Shown: positions 47,550-58,753, counted from the first letter of the stretch. The stretch: 64,000 nt of DNA from Paramicrosporidium saccamoebae (GCA_002794465.1 MTSL01000191.1:52149-116148), one strand, 5' to 3'. The notes: generated by a model from the letters alone, not told the origin. Numbers and translations are program-made.

Positions 47550-50196
47550 ATGCGAATCGAGTCGCCTTTCCTGGAGGGCACCGGCTCGCCCCGACATTCA
47601 CGCTCCGCCTCGCACTATTGTGAGGCATTGGAACGCATTCTGCGTGGGTTAAAGACACAATCTGGAAAGTTGCACCGACACCTCGTAGGGAAGTGTAACA
47701 TTATTTATAACCGGTGCAGGCTCAGCTGGGGACTCTTCGAAATGCGCAGGACTATGCAACAAGTTTCCTGGACGCCCTTAGACTGCTTGCGTTATTGGCA
47801 GGATTGATTTCAGAGAGTGAAGGAATGCTGCCCGCCGAGTACCTGATCGCATGTAAGCATTTTGATGAGTGTCTTATTGATCAGGTCGCACAACTCTGGA
47901 GGAATGCGACCGTTTTGCAAATGTCACAAAATCCCTCCTTCAGACTGATCAGACTGCCATTAATTGGTATCGTGTAGCCAAGGCTGGAGAATTGTCCCTC
48001 CCTCGAGCTTACCTCCTCCTTACCCTTGGCCGCATCTATATAAGTCTTGACAATTTGTCATTTTCACGATTATTCACAGGGTGCGAACGCATCAAGAGCA
48101 AGGAAGAGCTCCTGGATGATATGCGAATCTGTTGCTTGGCCGTGGGAGAGCCAGTAAAGGGACTGGCACTCCATGCTGCTCTCGTGCGACAGATTGAGCC
48201 GTTTCTGTTCCACGAAACGACCGACTGGTGTTTGAGCCGGGATGACACTATCGAGGCATTGTTGGAAGAGTTTAGTGTCGCAAATAGACTATGGGTGAGG
48301 ATGCGGTTTACCGTTGGTGGAAGCGACAATACGGAAAGGAAGCATCTGGAAGAGATTGTGTCCTATCCAATAAGGCTGCTATCCCAAGTGCCTGGATTGG
48401 ATGCTGAAACGTATTCAAAAACGGTCCTTCCCGTGCTGCTACAGCATCTCACTGGGTGTCGAGATGAACTGGCCCAGGAATATTTAACCGAGAGTATTCT
48501 CACCAGTTTTTCAACCGATTTCCATCTTCAAACGGCAGAGCAATTATTAGAGGCCGTCAGCAAATACTCTATGGCGGTGGATATCCGTCACCTCATTGGC
48601 TTGACTATTAGTCGAATTCTACACTCTGAATCATCCAAGGACTCTGCCCTGATATTCAAAGTACTTTGGGAGCGGATCGCGGGCTTGCTTTTGCATCGAA
48701 TTGAGACTTCCCGGGCAGAGGAGGCCATCATTCTTTGTGTTCCCTTGCTGAATAGAGCATTGGAGATGGCGCCGTTTGTCGCTGAGAGGGTGGAGAAGAT
48801 TTTGGGATTCGTAAAAATTTCAAGTAGACAGGCTGCAGTATATCCAGATTCCTCCAGTTGCAAGCTGCTGGTTGGCAAGATTGTTGATTCTGTCCTTGAG
48901 CTCGTTCCCTGCGCCGATTCGTTGTTTGAGATGCCGTCACTCTTTGGGCTATTAGGCGAGCTTGGGGAAGAGTCTCGTTCCTCGTGTTCACTGTCATTGA
49001 TCGGACGGCTGGTAAAGGACAGACTGACGATTAACACTGCCGAACAGTTAGAATACCTATCGGATGCTGTGGGATTGATTGCATTAAACGATCGACCCTC
49101 CACCGAGTTGGATTCATTGGTAAACTATGTAAATATTCTTGAATACGCTGCCGATGGTGTGTACAACTCGCTGCTAATCTCCGAAGACACTACTGCCATG
49201 CTAGAGAATGGGAGGAAGATGCTGTCAAACGTGGCAAAGGGAGAGCAGGTCCTGCCCATTATAATCTTTACTCAAAAAGCAATCAATGCATGGCTAGTCG
49301 CTAAAATTAATCCCGAAGACATCAAGGCCGCCTTGACAGAGCTTCACCACAACGTGAATGGGAAACAAATTTCGCCCGTCATTTCGAGACCGCAATTTGA
49401 AGGTGCTGCATTTGAATGCCAACGACAGCTTTCTCTATTCCTGTATGATTCCGTCTCTATCGCTGTAGTTCAAATATGGGCCCGATGTGTTGAAAAGTGG
49501 CGAGGCAAACCGGGTAAAAATGATAAGGGTAGCGGGGGGAGTGACTTGATCTATGATTGCTTGGTCGAGATGCTCATGATTTTTGAAGAAAATGTAACGG
49601 ACCATTACGCACAATGTTCCATCCTCTCAACAGTCATTCATCAGTTGGACGAGTCGGCTCGGGGACTCAAAAAATCAGATATATCTGTACTGGTCTCAAA
49701 ACTGCATGTATATGGAAAGAGACTGTTGAAGATTGATGAACGCCGTCTGATGCTACGGCAGGTGTTGAGTCTGAGTGTCAAATTGGGGGCTCAGGTTGAG
49801 CTTGAGACTGTCGTTCGTATTGCCGAGACCATGCAGCAGCTATTACCCACAGATGCCATGACAGAAGCTCTTTTAATTGAGATTGTCCAATTCAACAAGC
49901 TTCTGATGAATTACATGGCCGTGACTGAGCCTAGTTCGGTTCTAGGGAAAATTGTTTATTCGTACTTTTCAGTCATTGAATCTCAATTAAGCCAGCTGCC
50001 CATCGAATCAGTGTCCCTAAGGCAAGACTTGGACAAGGCCCTGGAGGAATGGACAAGACTGGGTGCGATCCTGAGACCCGAGTATGAGACTGAAGATCCT
50101 CTCACTGAGGCAACCGAGGCATTGTGTCTTGATGATTCCGACAGTAGAGACCAAGGGGCATTTTCCACATTCAACCCCGATTTGGCAGAATTCTAA
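47550..50196 (+). CDS. VPS35: Retromer core subunit VPS35 (847 aa, 4 exons)
   Basis: Scaffold of retromer, returning cargo from endosomes to Golgi or plasma membrane. Exons 47550-47684, 47720-47852, 47885-48043, 48080-50196; introns of 35, 32 and 36 nt. The third intron (48044-48079, GTCTTG...CACAG) is free of stops and in frame; I call it an intron because removing it restores the homologous spacing between LLTLGRIYI and CERIKSKEELLDDM. Family signatures: INWYRVAKAGELSLPRAYLL, ANRLWVRMRF, LTGCRDELAQEYLTESILTS then FSTDFHLQT. The C-terminal two thirds are helical solenoid, less conserved than usual. Total length is in the family range. Confidence 0.92.
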
Positions 50197-50356
50197 ATCC
50201 CCCAATTATAAATTTCCCGATTGTAAACTCGCTTTTCTGTTCTGACTCCATTTCCGGAGCTAGAATGTTCTAGTTCATAGGGACTCCTAAAATGGCAAAA
50301 ATGCACGTCGAGTTACCCAGGGATAAGGGTTGGAAAGAGGGACCTGTGTAGCGACA

Positions 50357-50755
50357 ATGGTGCTGCCGGTTGTGGATCGCTTGGCCAAGCTGAACGAGAA
50401 CTGCAAATTCATCGACAGCGATCGCCTGCAAGACACTATCGAAATGGTCGCCGACGAGAGCGACCCGCATGGCTTCCACTTTCTCTCCCTCTTCCTTCAG
50501 GAATGCCACTCGGACCTGCATCTCCTCACCGCTCATCTGGGTGACCGCCCTCTGACTGCACGTACTGCACACCGTTGGGCGGGACGATGTGCCCAGCTGG
50601 GTGTGGTGCGAATGGAGGGTGCTGGACGAAAGTTGCAAGCCTTGGCGGGAGGTGCGACAGAGAATGAATTGAAAGAGGTGGTGGGGAAGATGGAGGAGGA
50701 TTTAAGGAAGATGGAGGGCCTTTTGAAAGACTTTGACAGCATAGTGCACTACTAG
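50357..50755 (+). CDS. Histidine phosphotransfer (HPt) protein, YPD1-like (132 aa)
   Basis: Small four-helix phosphorelay intermediate between a hybrid histidine kinase and response regulators. LQDTIEMVADESDPHGFHFL is followed by a helix LFLQECHSDLHLLTAHL. The phospho-acceptor region ARTAHRWAGRCAQLGVVRM places His72 in the AHxxxGxxxxLG setting of Ypd1. A final helix pair KEVVGKMEEDLRKMEGLLKD follows. Identity by motif; no kinase or regulator gene is in the window. ATG 50357 is the first in frame. Confidence 0.82.
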   Translation: MVLPVVDRLAKLNENCKFIDSDRLQDTIEMVADESDPHGFHFLSLFLQECHSDLHLLTAHLGDRPLTARTAHRWAGRCAQLGVVRMEGAGRKLQALAGGATENELKEVVGKMEEDLRKMEGLLKDFDSIVHY

Positions 50756-50978
50756 TGCACAATTTTGGAAAGTGCAAATAAATGCTAGCCAATCTATGTG
50801 GGATCAGTCGTACTTTGTGGTAGGGCTGGAACCGGGACCCCCTAATCAAGAGGGAAGGGTTCAATCTGTACTACAAATGTAGCCATCACAACTGAGACTC
50901 TTATTGGAGGGTCATAGATATAAGATTATACGATAGTGTACTCTCCCGCAGTGTTTAAAAATGTACCCGCATTGGATA
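50756..50978. other. Intergenic, 3'-3' gap
   Basis: Contains GTGCAAATAAATGC (polyadenylation-like AATAAA at 50776) for the HPt gene. Nothing else seen. Confidence 0.35.
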
Positions 50979-51497
50979 TCAGTACATGTACGAGTTTCCT
51001 GCGCTAGGTGCTGTTGACTGCGCACAGGTTTGTTGGGGCGGTTGCGGAGTTGCCAAAAGCAGCGGTCCAGGACTGGCTGTATTGCGAGCACGGATTCGAG
51101 AGGGAGGCCGGGACAAAAAATGGGTACGACTACGTCGGGCAAGAATGTTTCCACAGTGCAGTATAGATGAAGAGGCGGTTGGTAGTCGTTGGTTGAAGGG
51201 TCCGGCTGGTCTGGAATCTTCAGGAGTAGTTTCCATCAATGTCAAAACGTCGCAACATTCCGAGGTTAGCTCCATCGCCGTGCACAAGCTCTCCGTTCTC
51301 TGTTGTTCTGAGTGTATCTTGGATTGCTCTGGCTTGGTCTTTTCACATTCCGACAGCAATGTGATTTGACCGTTAGGCTTTTGTTCACGACTCGAGAAAT
51401 GCGCTGGCCTGCCCACACCAGCTCTCAATTTGCCATGTCCCCACAGCTGCGAGGCATGTACACTGGCAAGCAATACAAGGAATAATGTTATATGCAT
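50979..51497 (-). CDS. Secreted protein with LWG motif, unknown (172 aa)
   Basis: Signal peptide MHITLFLVLLASVHA, then SQLWGHGKLRAGVGR. The mature part is polar, Ser/Pro/Arg-rich with seven to eight cysteines and no transmembrane helix. The first mature residues (S-Q-L-W-G) echo S-R-L-W-G in the secreted repeat protein at 52679-54976. The frame upstream of the ATG at 51497 has no other ATG. No family recognised; a long open frame also exists on the opposite strand, but the signal peptide favours this one. Confidence 0.6.
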   Translation of the reverse strand: MHITLFLVLLASVHASQLWGHGKLRAGVGRPAHFSSREQKPNGQITLLSECEKTKPEQSKIHSEQQRTESLCTAMELTSECCDVLTLMETTPEDSRPAGPFNQRLPTASSSILHCGNILARRSRTHFLSRPPSRIRARNTASPGPLLLATPQPPQQTCAQSTAPSAGNSYMY

Positions 51498-52132
51498 ATG
51501 AAATGTCGAACGGGGTTCCAATTCTGGATGTATTTATGAGGCTTGTTGTAAACCCCTGGCATGTAGATATATAAAGTAGTAGTATGACTAGCTGGAGGTT
51601 TAATTAAACATGGAGAGACGAGAAATGGAAAGACTGACTCTATAATTTGCCCGTTTTTCAACATCTTGACACTACGCTGACGACGGGCCCAGAGACGATC
51701 TACCAGCTGGGAGCGAACAGTTTCCCGTCGTCCACAGTTGTATTTACAAGGTACGAGATCATGCTCTCACCATGCAACCGATATACTCGCCCACACTAAA
51801 TCAGATTGTCTTGGCAAAAAGCTGGAGTGACGTAAAGGACCATTAACAGGATGGCATTTTCGAGAGTAGATCCATATATCCTTACCACGACTCGATTATG
51901 GATCTTTATCACGATTCGATTATGGATCTTTATCACGACTCGACCATGGAGTTTTACTGCGACTCGATTTAGTTGCATTTGGCGCATCAGTACAACATTG
52001 AGCAATCACTTGCTTGAATTTTAAATACACGGCTGAATCGATCGGATATTGTAAGTTTGAGTGAGACCCTTTATTCGTATCACTAGTTATGCCATCTCAC
52101 AGAGATCTATTCTTTTGAACATGTGCTATATT
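51498..52132. repeat. Intergenic 630 bp with 27-bp tandem repeat
   Basis: About four copies of TTATCACGATTCGATTATGGATC-type units at 51878-51972. A short reverse-strand frame (52005-51796) translates these as VVIKIHNRI repeats and is judged non-coding. No other gene seen. Confidence 0.65.
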
Positions 52133-52582
52133 TCAGGCAATCTCTTTGAATGGACCACTGTTGCAGTCATCCGAGTCAAGCTGACCCAGTAGGTCAACAA
52201 AGTCAGTGTCAGTTAGCTGGTCATTTGGCGTCTTTAAATCGCTGTGCGGATGGATGTTAACGAAATCATCAAGCAATAGGGCCTGTACCGTCGCTCGGCA
52301 ATTATCATTCCCCTCGGGAGCCACAGAGCTTTTGGTTTCTTCAATGACCTCAAACTCAGAGAGTTGCTTTAAAGCGTCATCGGCATCTGTGTTACCGTAT
52401 TTGGGGTCATATTCTTGCCGAATAATAAAACCATTGACGTTTTCTGCAGTTTTTGAATTTCCAATTTCGTTCCCTTCTTTGGGGGCATTCTGTCTTAATA
52501 TACTATTGATGAATCTACTTGAACACCAGGTGGTACTGCAGACCACCAACAGCACAGAGAGCGCCATGACTGCCACTCGCAT
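52133..52582 (-). CDS. Small secreted acidic protein, unknown (149 aa)
   Basis: Signal peptide MRVAVMALSVLLVVCSTTWC (cleavage near SS), then an Asn/Asp/Glu-rich mature chain with only two or three cysteines and no membrane helix. Contains SEFEVIEETKS and TDFVDLLGQLDSDD. Same strand and similar start (MRV...) as the secreted repeat protein just upstream, about 100 bp away, and probably functionally related. No family recognised. Confidence 0.7.
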   Translation of the reverse strand: MRVAVMALSVLLVVCSTTWCSSRFINSILRQNAPKEGNEIGNSKTAENVNGFIIRQEYDPKYGNTDADDALKQLSEFEVIEETKSSVAPEGNDNCRATVQALLLDDFVNIHPHSDLKTPNDQLTDTDFVDLLGQLDSDDCNSGPFKEIA

Positions 52583-52678
52583 AAACGATGAAAATGAGTT
52601 TATTCGGTCATTAGTTTGGATATTTGCAAGGGCCCCATTGCCTCTCCGACTCTGAGGTGCGGCATCTGTGTATTCAGC

Positions 52679-54976
52679 TTACCATAATACATTGAAAAAT
52701 GCTGGAGTCGGTCTTTTTTCATTTTGACCACCGGGATTGCTGGGTGTCCCCGAGTTGGGCTGTGCAGGAGAAGAAGACATGGATGGCATTGACGATTTCC
52801 TCGAGGTGGGCTTTAGCTCATCATTATCGTCTTGGTCAGTGAAAATCGATTTAATTTCATTGCCAAGGGAGAACCTCTCCCATCGCTCTAGTAAAGACGG
52901 TTCTTCTGACCTGTTTGTCTGCTTTACAGCCGGGTTAACCCCCCTTCTACGGACTGCCGCCTTGGACTCTATCGGCTCCGTATTCGGATTTCCACGTCGA
53001 CTCGCAAGATTAGGATCTGAACTTGGCTGTGAACTTTTGGACACTGGATTAGCAGTACTGCTCTTTGGACCGACATAATAATCTTCCCAGTTCATATCCC
53101 CTACAGAGGAAAAGATGCCATCTCCCGTCGTCGCGGTTGTGGTAGTGGTTGTGGTAGTCTGGGTATTTCCATACACTGGATTAACAGTAGATCGTTTCGA
53201 GGGGCTAGGACAATCATACCATTCCGGTATTTCCACGAGGGCAACCTCACGATCTCCCGCCGTTGCGGTAGTGGGCGCTGGTGGGGCAATATAACTACCC
53301 CATTCCGTATTATCCGCAGGGACACTTTCTAGCGGCAAAGTAACATTGGTTTCCTTTGTAGAGACGTCCTTTTCGACCGGCGAAGCATAGTCTTCCATCT
53401 GAGAGACTTTTGTTTGAAGAGCGGCTACTTGGGTCTGCTGGGCCATGGCGTCCATTGGAGAGGTTTCGCTTTGAAGAGTAGTGTCGTGACTTTGAAGTGT
53501 ATCCTCTGTCTCGATAGGAGCGTCTCCTCTCTCCTGGCCAGCAGTCTCCATCTCAACTGCAGTGTCTGTCTCCAGAGGGGCGTTTTCGGTTTGAAGTTCA
53601 ATGGTCTCCATTTCAACTGCACTGTCTGTCTCTGGAGGTACGCTTTCGTGTTGAAGATCAGTGATCTTAGCCTCAACGGCACTATCTGTCTCCAGAGGGA
53701 CGTTTGCATCCTGTAAACCAATGGTCTCCATTTCAACTGCATCATCAGTCTCTGAAGAACCGTCTTCCTTCTTCTGGTCAGTAGTTTCAAGCTCAACGGC
53801 ACTATCTGTCCCCGAAGGGACATTTGCATCCTGTAAACCAATCGTCTCCATTTCAACCGCACTAACTGTCTCCAGAGATACGCTTTCGGGTTGAAGATCA
53901 GTGATCTTCATTTCAGCTGCACTATCTGTCTCGGGAGGAACGTCTTCATTTTGAGGATCAGTGGTCTCAACTTGAATTGCATCATTTTTCCCCAAAGAAA
54001 CATTTTCACTCTGAGAACCAGTGCTCTCCGTTTCAACTGCATCATCAGTCTCCAGAGGAGCAGTTTCGTTCTGAAGATCAGTGGTCTTTGCTTCCACTAC
54101 CTCATCTTTCGCCAGATGATCACCTGTCAGACTCTCCCCCAATGAGACGAAATTCACACTTTGAAGAGCAGCATTGTCGCGCGGTATAGAGGAAGTGCTC
54201 TTAGTAAGAGCTCCCTCATCTGACAGCCACTCATTGAGCTGGCGGCGTTTGGCTTTAAGGGCTAGAGCTTTTGCTGCGGCATCAGTAAAAGGTGATCCCG
54301 TCGGTTCGAAAGAGTGACGAGATTCTGATGTGCTTGTGGTGGGAGTTTGTGGGTCAATCGTTTCAAGGGCCAGATCCGTGTTGGCAGATGGAACTGACGT
54401 GAATTTAGCCGGCAAATTCTCTGCGACCCATACATCAGATTTGTTTTGGTCTTCTCCCGATCGAAAAGTGGCACTGGTAGTCAACTTGATGTTCATACAT
54501 CCCTCGGAACTTTTACTCAAGTTGCTCGTCTTGGAGTCAGTCAACTCGGACGGAGGTCCGCTTCTCGACAGGCCCAGACTAGCCCGAAGCTCATCCGGAG
54601 CAGAAAAACTCCCAGATTCTATCGCATTTTTCACATCTTGAACCTGCACATTGTCGTCGAGAAATCCCGACCCGTCAAGTGGTAACGAGCTACCTCTTTT
54701 GCTACGTTTGGGATGGCTCGAGATAGTTACAGGAGGCGTGCCTGCATCAAGCACTGCCTCCCCTCCATTATGAACTCCCGCACCTCCCCCTTGCGCTAGG
54801 ACAATACCAGGCAGGGTCGCAGCTGGCACATCCTCTCCGATCATTACAAACTCTTCCTCTGCCAGGTCACTGGAAGCAAGCTGGTCGTCAGTCTTTCCTG
54901 ACGTTGGATATAGGTAGCCCCATAGCCTTGAGCATGAGGCAAGCTGAAGGGTGGTAAGCAGGAAGAGGACGCGCAT
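52679..54976 (-). CDS. Secreted repeat protein with ~20-residue acidic repeats (765 aa)
   Basis: Signal peptide MRVLFLLTTLQLASC followed by SRLWGYLYPTSG. Mature protein is disordered: acidic EEEFVMIGED, a dibasic KRSKRG (about 90-95, possible proprotein-processing site), then roughly eleven tandem 20-residue repeats of the type DSAVEMETIGLQDANVPLET (about codons 53500-54110), a Thr run (TTTTTTTTATT), and a Pro/Ser-rich end with RRGVNPAVK. No cysteine pattern and no transmembrane helix. Repeat units differ mostly by single residues, consistent with recent in-frame expansion. Possible secreted coat, matrix or effector protein; function unknown. Confidence 0.82.
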   Translation of the reverse strand: MRVLFLLTTLQLASCSRLWGYLYPTSGKTDDQLASSDLAEEEFVMIGEDVPAATLPGIVLAQGGGAGVHNGGEAVLDAGTPPVTISSHPKRSKRGSSLPLDGSGFLDDNVQVQDVKNAIESGSFSAPDELRASLGLSRSGPPSELTDSKTSNLSKSSEGCMNIKLTTSATFRSGEDQNKSDVWVAENLPAKFTSVPSANTDLALETIDPQTPTTSTSESRHSFEPTGSPFTDAAAKALALKAKRRQLNEWLSDEGALTKSTSSIPRDNAALQSVNFVSLGESLTGDHLAKDEVVEAKTTDLQNETAPLETDDAVETESTGSQSENVSLGKNDAIQVETTDPQNEDVPPETDSAAEMKITDLQPESVSLETVSAVEMETIGLQDANVPSGTDSAVELETTDQKKEDGSSETDDAVEMETIGLQDANVPLETDSAVEAKITDLQHESVPPETDSAVEMETIELQTENAPLETDTAVEMETAGQERGDAPIETEDTLQSHDTTLQSETSPMDAMAQQTQVAALQTKVSQMEDYASPVEKDVSTKETNVTLPLESVPADNTEWGSYIAPPAPTTATAGDREVALVEIPEWYDCPSPSKRSTVNPVYGNTQTTTTTTTTATTGDGIFSSVGDMNWEDYYVGPKSSTANPVSKSSQPSSDPNLASRRGNPNTEPIESKAAVRRRGVNPAVKQTNRSEEPSLLERWERFSLGNEIKSIFTDQDDNDELKPTSRKSSMPSMSSSPAQPNSGTPSNPGGQNEKRPTPAFFNVLW

Positions 54977-55106
54977 CTACAACGTCCCTAAATTACGCCC
55001 TGTTAATTATGTCATTTGCTCGTCACTATATCCAAATTAGGCTGATGCATCTGATCGATCTGTAAAATTATTCGTCGGACCATTTTTATTCAGCAGCAAA
55101 TGGTAG

Positions 55107-55886
55107 CTAAAATAAAAGGCCCAGGAGGAATGCAAATAATGCAATCAGGATAACCAGCACAAGAGGGAATCCTGCCTGGGCATGAATTAAAGAATTCAGC
55201 TCAGTTTCAGAGATTCCCTCTTGCAGGCTTGTAGCTGGATGAGATGCAGCCTCGGAGGAATCTAGTCTCTTGCGCAATGCCTAGTGATTAGAATTGAGAC
55301 CCGACTTACTTTGGCATCTTCAAGAGACTTGGTCAATTCCTGATTTTTGGAAACGAGGACTTGGATCTTTGCCTTGGCTTCTTTAAGTTCCGCTGCCAAA
55401 CTCTCTCCGTTGACATTCTGTAGGGATCCGGTTTGGGACACTACTGGCGATTCCCGTTCGCTTACTGTCGATCCAAAGGTCTCATTCGTCACAGCGACCC
55501 TTAAACGATGTTCCATTGCCTCATTTTCAGCCGCCTGGAATTGCTCCATAAACTCTCCCTGCGGCAAACTGGAGGGTACAGTTACATACTTGACAAGGAA
55601 TTTGTCAGCACGCACAGGGTCAGTGACCATCATAACCTGAATGTCAACGTGTTGGTTGACGGAGATGCGGCCATGGCTGGGACGGACGCGATAGGTGGCC
55701 GGCGATGTAGTTTGCACACGGTACAACACATCCTCCTGCTTGCTACTGTTAGTGAGGCGCAACGTGGCGTGCACCGGCAGCTCTCCTGCCTTTTCTAAAC
55801 ACGGCATCATCATACCAAAGAGTGTGGGTACTATCAAATACTACTTGCGTTTCAGGCTCGAATTTCAAAACGGCGCCGTCGGACAT
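55107..55886 (-). CDS. SCS2: VAP/Scs2 MSP-domain ER anchor protein (237 aa, 3 exons)
   Basis: Tail-anchored ER protein that recruits FFAT-motif proteins to membrane contact sites. Exons 55886-55832, 55794-55310, 55280-55107; introns 37 nt (GTACCC...TTTAG) and 29 nt (GTAAGT...TCTAATCACTAG). MSP domain at residues 1-125: VLKFEPETQVVFDKKAGELP, ATLRLTNSSKQEDVLYRVQT and TSPATYRVRPSHGRI, with the conserved T.P..Y.VRP core. Then a coiled coil (AELKEAKAKIQVLVSKNQEL) and a C-terminal anchor LVLVILIALFAFLLGLLF. Complete VAP architecture. Splice choices are fixed by frame and by the MSP pattern. Confidence 0.92.
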
Positions 55887-55938
55887 GCTGGATTATGCGG
55901 GCCAGACCAATAAGAACGGTAAAGAAACGCTTTTTCGT

Positions 55939-56671
55939 TTATTGGATGAGACAGCGACGACGGGTGGAAGCGGGCGGATTAATCGACTTGGCGCTCTTCT
56001 TCCGACGTTGATAGGTGAGTGAGACTCGAGCGGCCTGAGCAAACACGTGGTTGACGTTTTCTCGAGTCTTGGCTGAGCATTCAATGTAACTCACAGCGTT
56101 CACACGATCGGCCATATCTGACCCCTACATTGATGAGAGCTGTGTGGGCGAGACCTGCTCGGGGGAGACCAGCTCATGGGATGTCTTTTCTTTGCGCAGA
56201 TCCGACTTGCAGCCAACCAGGATTTTGGGGACTGTGGGACAATACTTTTCCAGCTCATAGATCCATTTCCGCTGGATATTGAGCAGAGATTCTGGCTTGT
56301 CAATGGCAAAACACATTAAAATAACATTGCTGTCCGGATAGCTCAGCGGCCGTAGCCGGTCATAATCCTCCTGTCCTACAACTCTAACCAATGTCCCACC
56401 AATGACCTGCAGTGTCCCAGAGCGACAAATCCACCACTTTGTTCTCCACAGGCACGCTGGTCAGGGAATTTTCAAATACCGTGGGCACATAGCCGCCGGT
56501 AAAGTCGTCATTTTTGTAGGCGACCAGCAGACTGGTCTTTCCACAGGCTCCGTCGCCAATGACGACAAGTTTGCGGCGGAGGAGGGAGCCGCGCGGACTG
56601 GTGGGAGAGGTTGGTGGGAGGGAGGTGGAGCTGGCAGAGTGTGGACTTGGGATTGGAAGCAGTTCGGGCAT
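55939..56671 (-). CDS. Rho-family small GTPase with CaaX end (223 aa, 3 exons)
   Basis: Controls actin and polarity. Exons 56671-56407, 56375-56155, 56124-55939; introns 31 nt (56406-56376) and 30 nt (56154-56125). P-loop [11 protein letters not shown], effector loop [25 protein letters not shown] across intron 1, Rho insert region replaced by [18 protein letters not shown] and [24 protein letters not shown] across intron 2. Polybasic tail RRKKSAKS and STRRRCLIQ, a CaaX box for prenylation. Closest to Rho1/RhoA by the effector loop. Unusual: a ~30-residue Pro/Ser/Thr N-terminal extension before the GTPase core; a start nearer the P-loop is not available because no ATG lies between. Confidence 0.9.
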
Positions 56672-56878
56672 GCCGATTGGTCGTGCCTGGCTGGGAATAT
56701 GGCAATGCCGCCGTACCGCGCAGTGTTTATTAAGAAAGTGCAGTCGCCGGGGTGACAACTTGATCTAATTTGAAGGAATGGCAACTTACTACAGTCATTT
56801 CCAATGCAAAGAAATGCTTGAGTCTGAGGCATAATCGTGTGCCGATGATGTTCATTGTAAGAAAATAAAATACTTTGA

Positions 56879-58753
56879 ATGTTTCGTGTCGTGGGTTGCA
56901 GACGGTTGTGTCTGGTGCGCACCTACAGCACGGATACAGATGGAGTGAGAAAGAATTGGCAGTTGCTACGCCAACTACAACCATTCATCTGGCCTACAGA
57001 AGAATCCAATGTGCGGAGCAGGGTGAGACTGGTGTCTGCATTCGGTCTGCTCTTTGCTGGAAAGGTCTTGTCGACAGTGTATTAATGCATGTAGCTGCTG
57101 AACATTCAGGTGCCCTACATTTTCAAAATGGTTGTGGACAAATTAGATGGAGTGGGAAGCATGCCAAATATCCTGACAGCCTCGGGTACGATACTTTTGG
57201 GTTACACAGCGGCTCGCATTACCGCTGCCTTGACGTCCGAGCTTAAAAATGTCATTTTTTCTCAGATATCGCAGGGCGCACAACGAAATGTCGCCGCTCG
57301 CACATTTCTTCATTTGCATACGCTAGAACATGCATTCCATAACCGAACAAATACGGGTGTATTATCTCGGACCATTGATCGGGGGATGAAGGGCATTAAT
57401 TTCATGTCGACGGCACTCTTATTTAACATTCTGCCGACAGTGGTGGAGATTGGTCTTGTCTGCGGGGTGCTGACATGGCATTTTGGCCCAATGTATGCGG
57501 CAGTCGCTGCGGGAACCATCACGGCATATACAGTGTTCACACTAAGAATCACGACGTGGCGGACAAAATTCAGGAGGATGATGAACATGGCCGAGAATGA
57601 GGCATCCAGTGTTGCCTTTGATTCCCTGCAGCATCACGAGACTGTCAAGTTGTTTACTAATGAAAAGAAGGAGGCACTGCGATATGAAAAGAGTCTGAAG
57701 GATTACGAATTGGCAGCTAGAAAGACGGCAACCAGTCTGGCAGTGCTGAATATTGGACAACAGGCCATTTTTAGTGTGGCTCTTGGCGGGATCATGTATA
57801 TGGCCGCAAGAGGTATTGTGGTCGGCACCGGGAGTATTGGAGATTTGGTGCTTGTCAATGGGCTCGTCTTTCAGCTGTCGCTGCCACTCAACTTTTTGGG
57901 TAGCGTATACAGAGAACTGCGCCAGTCGTTGGTGGACATTGAGGAACTACTGAAAATGCTGCGAATTAGGCCCAAAATCACAGACAAGGTGGACAAGCCG
58001 CTGATAGTGTCGTCGGGAAAGATTGTATTTGATCAAGTTTCCCTTCAATATGACGGCCGAAAGATTCTCGATCGGATAAACTTGGAGATTCCCGCTGGTA
58101 AAAAGGTGGCTTTGGTGGGACCCAGCGGATCAGGAAAATCCACACTCGTCAAGCTGCTGCTGAGGTTTGTGGAGCAGGATGAAGGACGAATTACCATAGA
58201 TGGGCAGCCTGTGGACGGTGTGACTCTATCAAGTCTGCGTAGCGCCATAGGGATGGTTCCGCAGGATGTATCTTTACTAAATCGATCAATCCGCGACAAT
58301 ATTGCCTATGCCCGGCCCACGGCTACTGAAGCAGAAATCTTGGCTGCTTGTCGGTCTAGTCGTCTTGACGGTCTGGTGAATCGTCTCCCAGACGGGATGG
58401 ATACTCGCGTTGGCGAGCGAGGAACTTTGCTAAGTGGAGGAGAGAAGCAACGACTTGCTTTGGCGCGTTTAGTGCTCCGTGATCCGCCAATAATGATCTT
58501 TGATGAAGCCACATCCTCCTTAGACACTCGCACCGAGCAGCAGATTCTCGACACGGTAATGGAGATGGGAGCTGAGAGAACCATGATTTTTATCGCTCAT
58601 CGGCTGTCCACAATTCGGGATGCTGATCTGATCATTGTCATGAGAGAGGGCAAGGTGGTGGAACAGGGCACCCATTGGGATTTGCTGGCCGCCAAAAAAC
58701 TGTACTGGGAACTATGGGTTGCCTATCTGAGAGAGGAGCACAAGACAATGTAA
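56879..58753 (+). CDS. ATM1: Mitochondrial ABC transporter ATM1/ABCB7 (614 aa, 2 exons)
   Basis: Half-transporter of the inner membrane exporting a glutathione-linked sulfur compound needed for cytosolic Fe-S assembly. Exons 56879-57064 and 57095-58753; the 30-nt intron (57065-57094, GTCTTG...GCATGTAG) joins AGK to LLNIQVPYIFK, as in other Atm1 proteins. Presequence MFRVVGCRRLCLVRTYST. Transmembrane part includes GAQRNVAARTFLHLHTLEHA and FHNRTNTGVLSR (GSH-binding region) and MNMAENEASSVAFDSL. ABC part: Walker A GPSGSGKST, Q-loop, signature LSGGEKQRLALAR, Walker B IMIFDEATSSLD, switch His in IAHRLST. Complete and apparently functional. Confidence 0.96.

Noticed and set aside
50986-51369. Plus-strand open frame of 127 codons
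   Set aside because: Overlaps the reverse-strand gene that has a clear signal peptide; this frame has none and no family features.
51796-52005. Reverse-strand frame with VVIKIHNRI repeats
   Set aside because: Generated by a 27-bp tandem DNA repeat; no upstream signals.
52133-54976. Atg8-interacting (LIR) motifs EEEFVMI and SEFEVIEE in two secreted proteins
   Set aside because: Four-residue cores in acidic, disordered sequence occur easily by chance; not enough to claim autophagy targeting.
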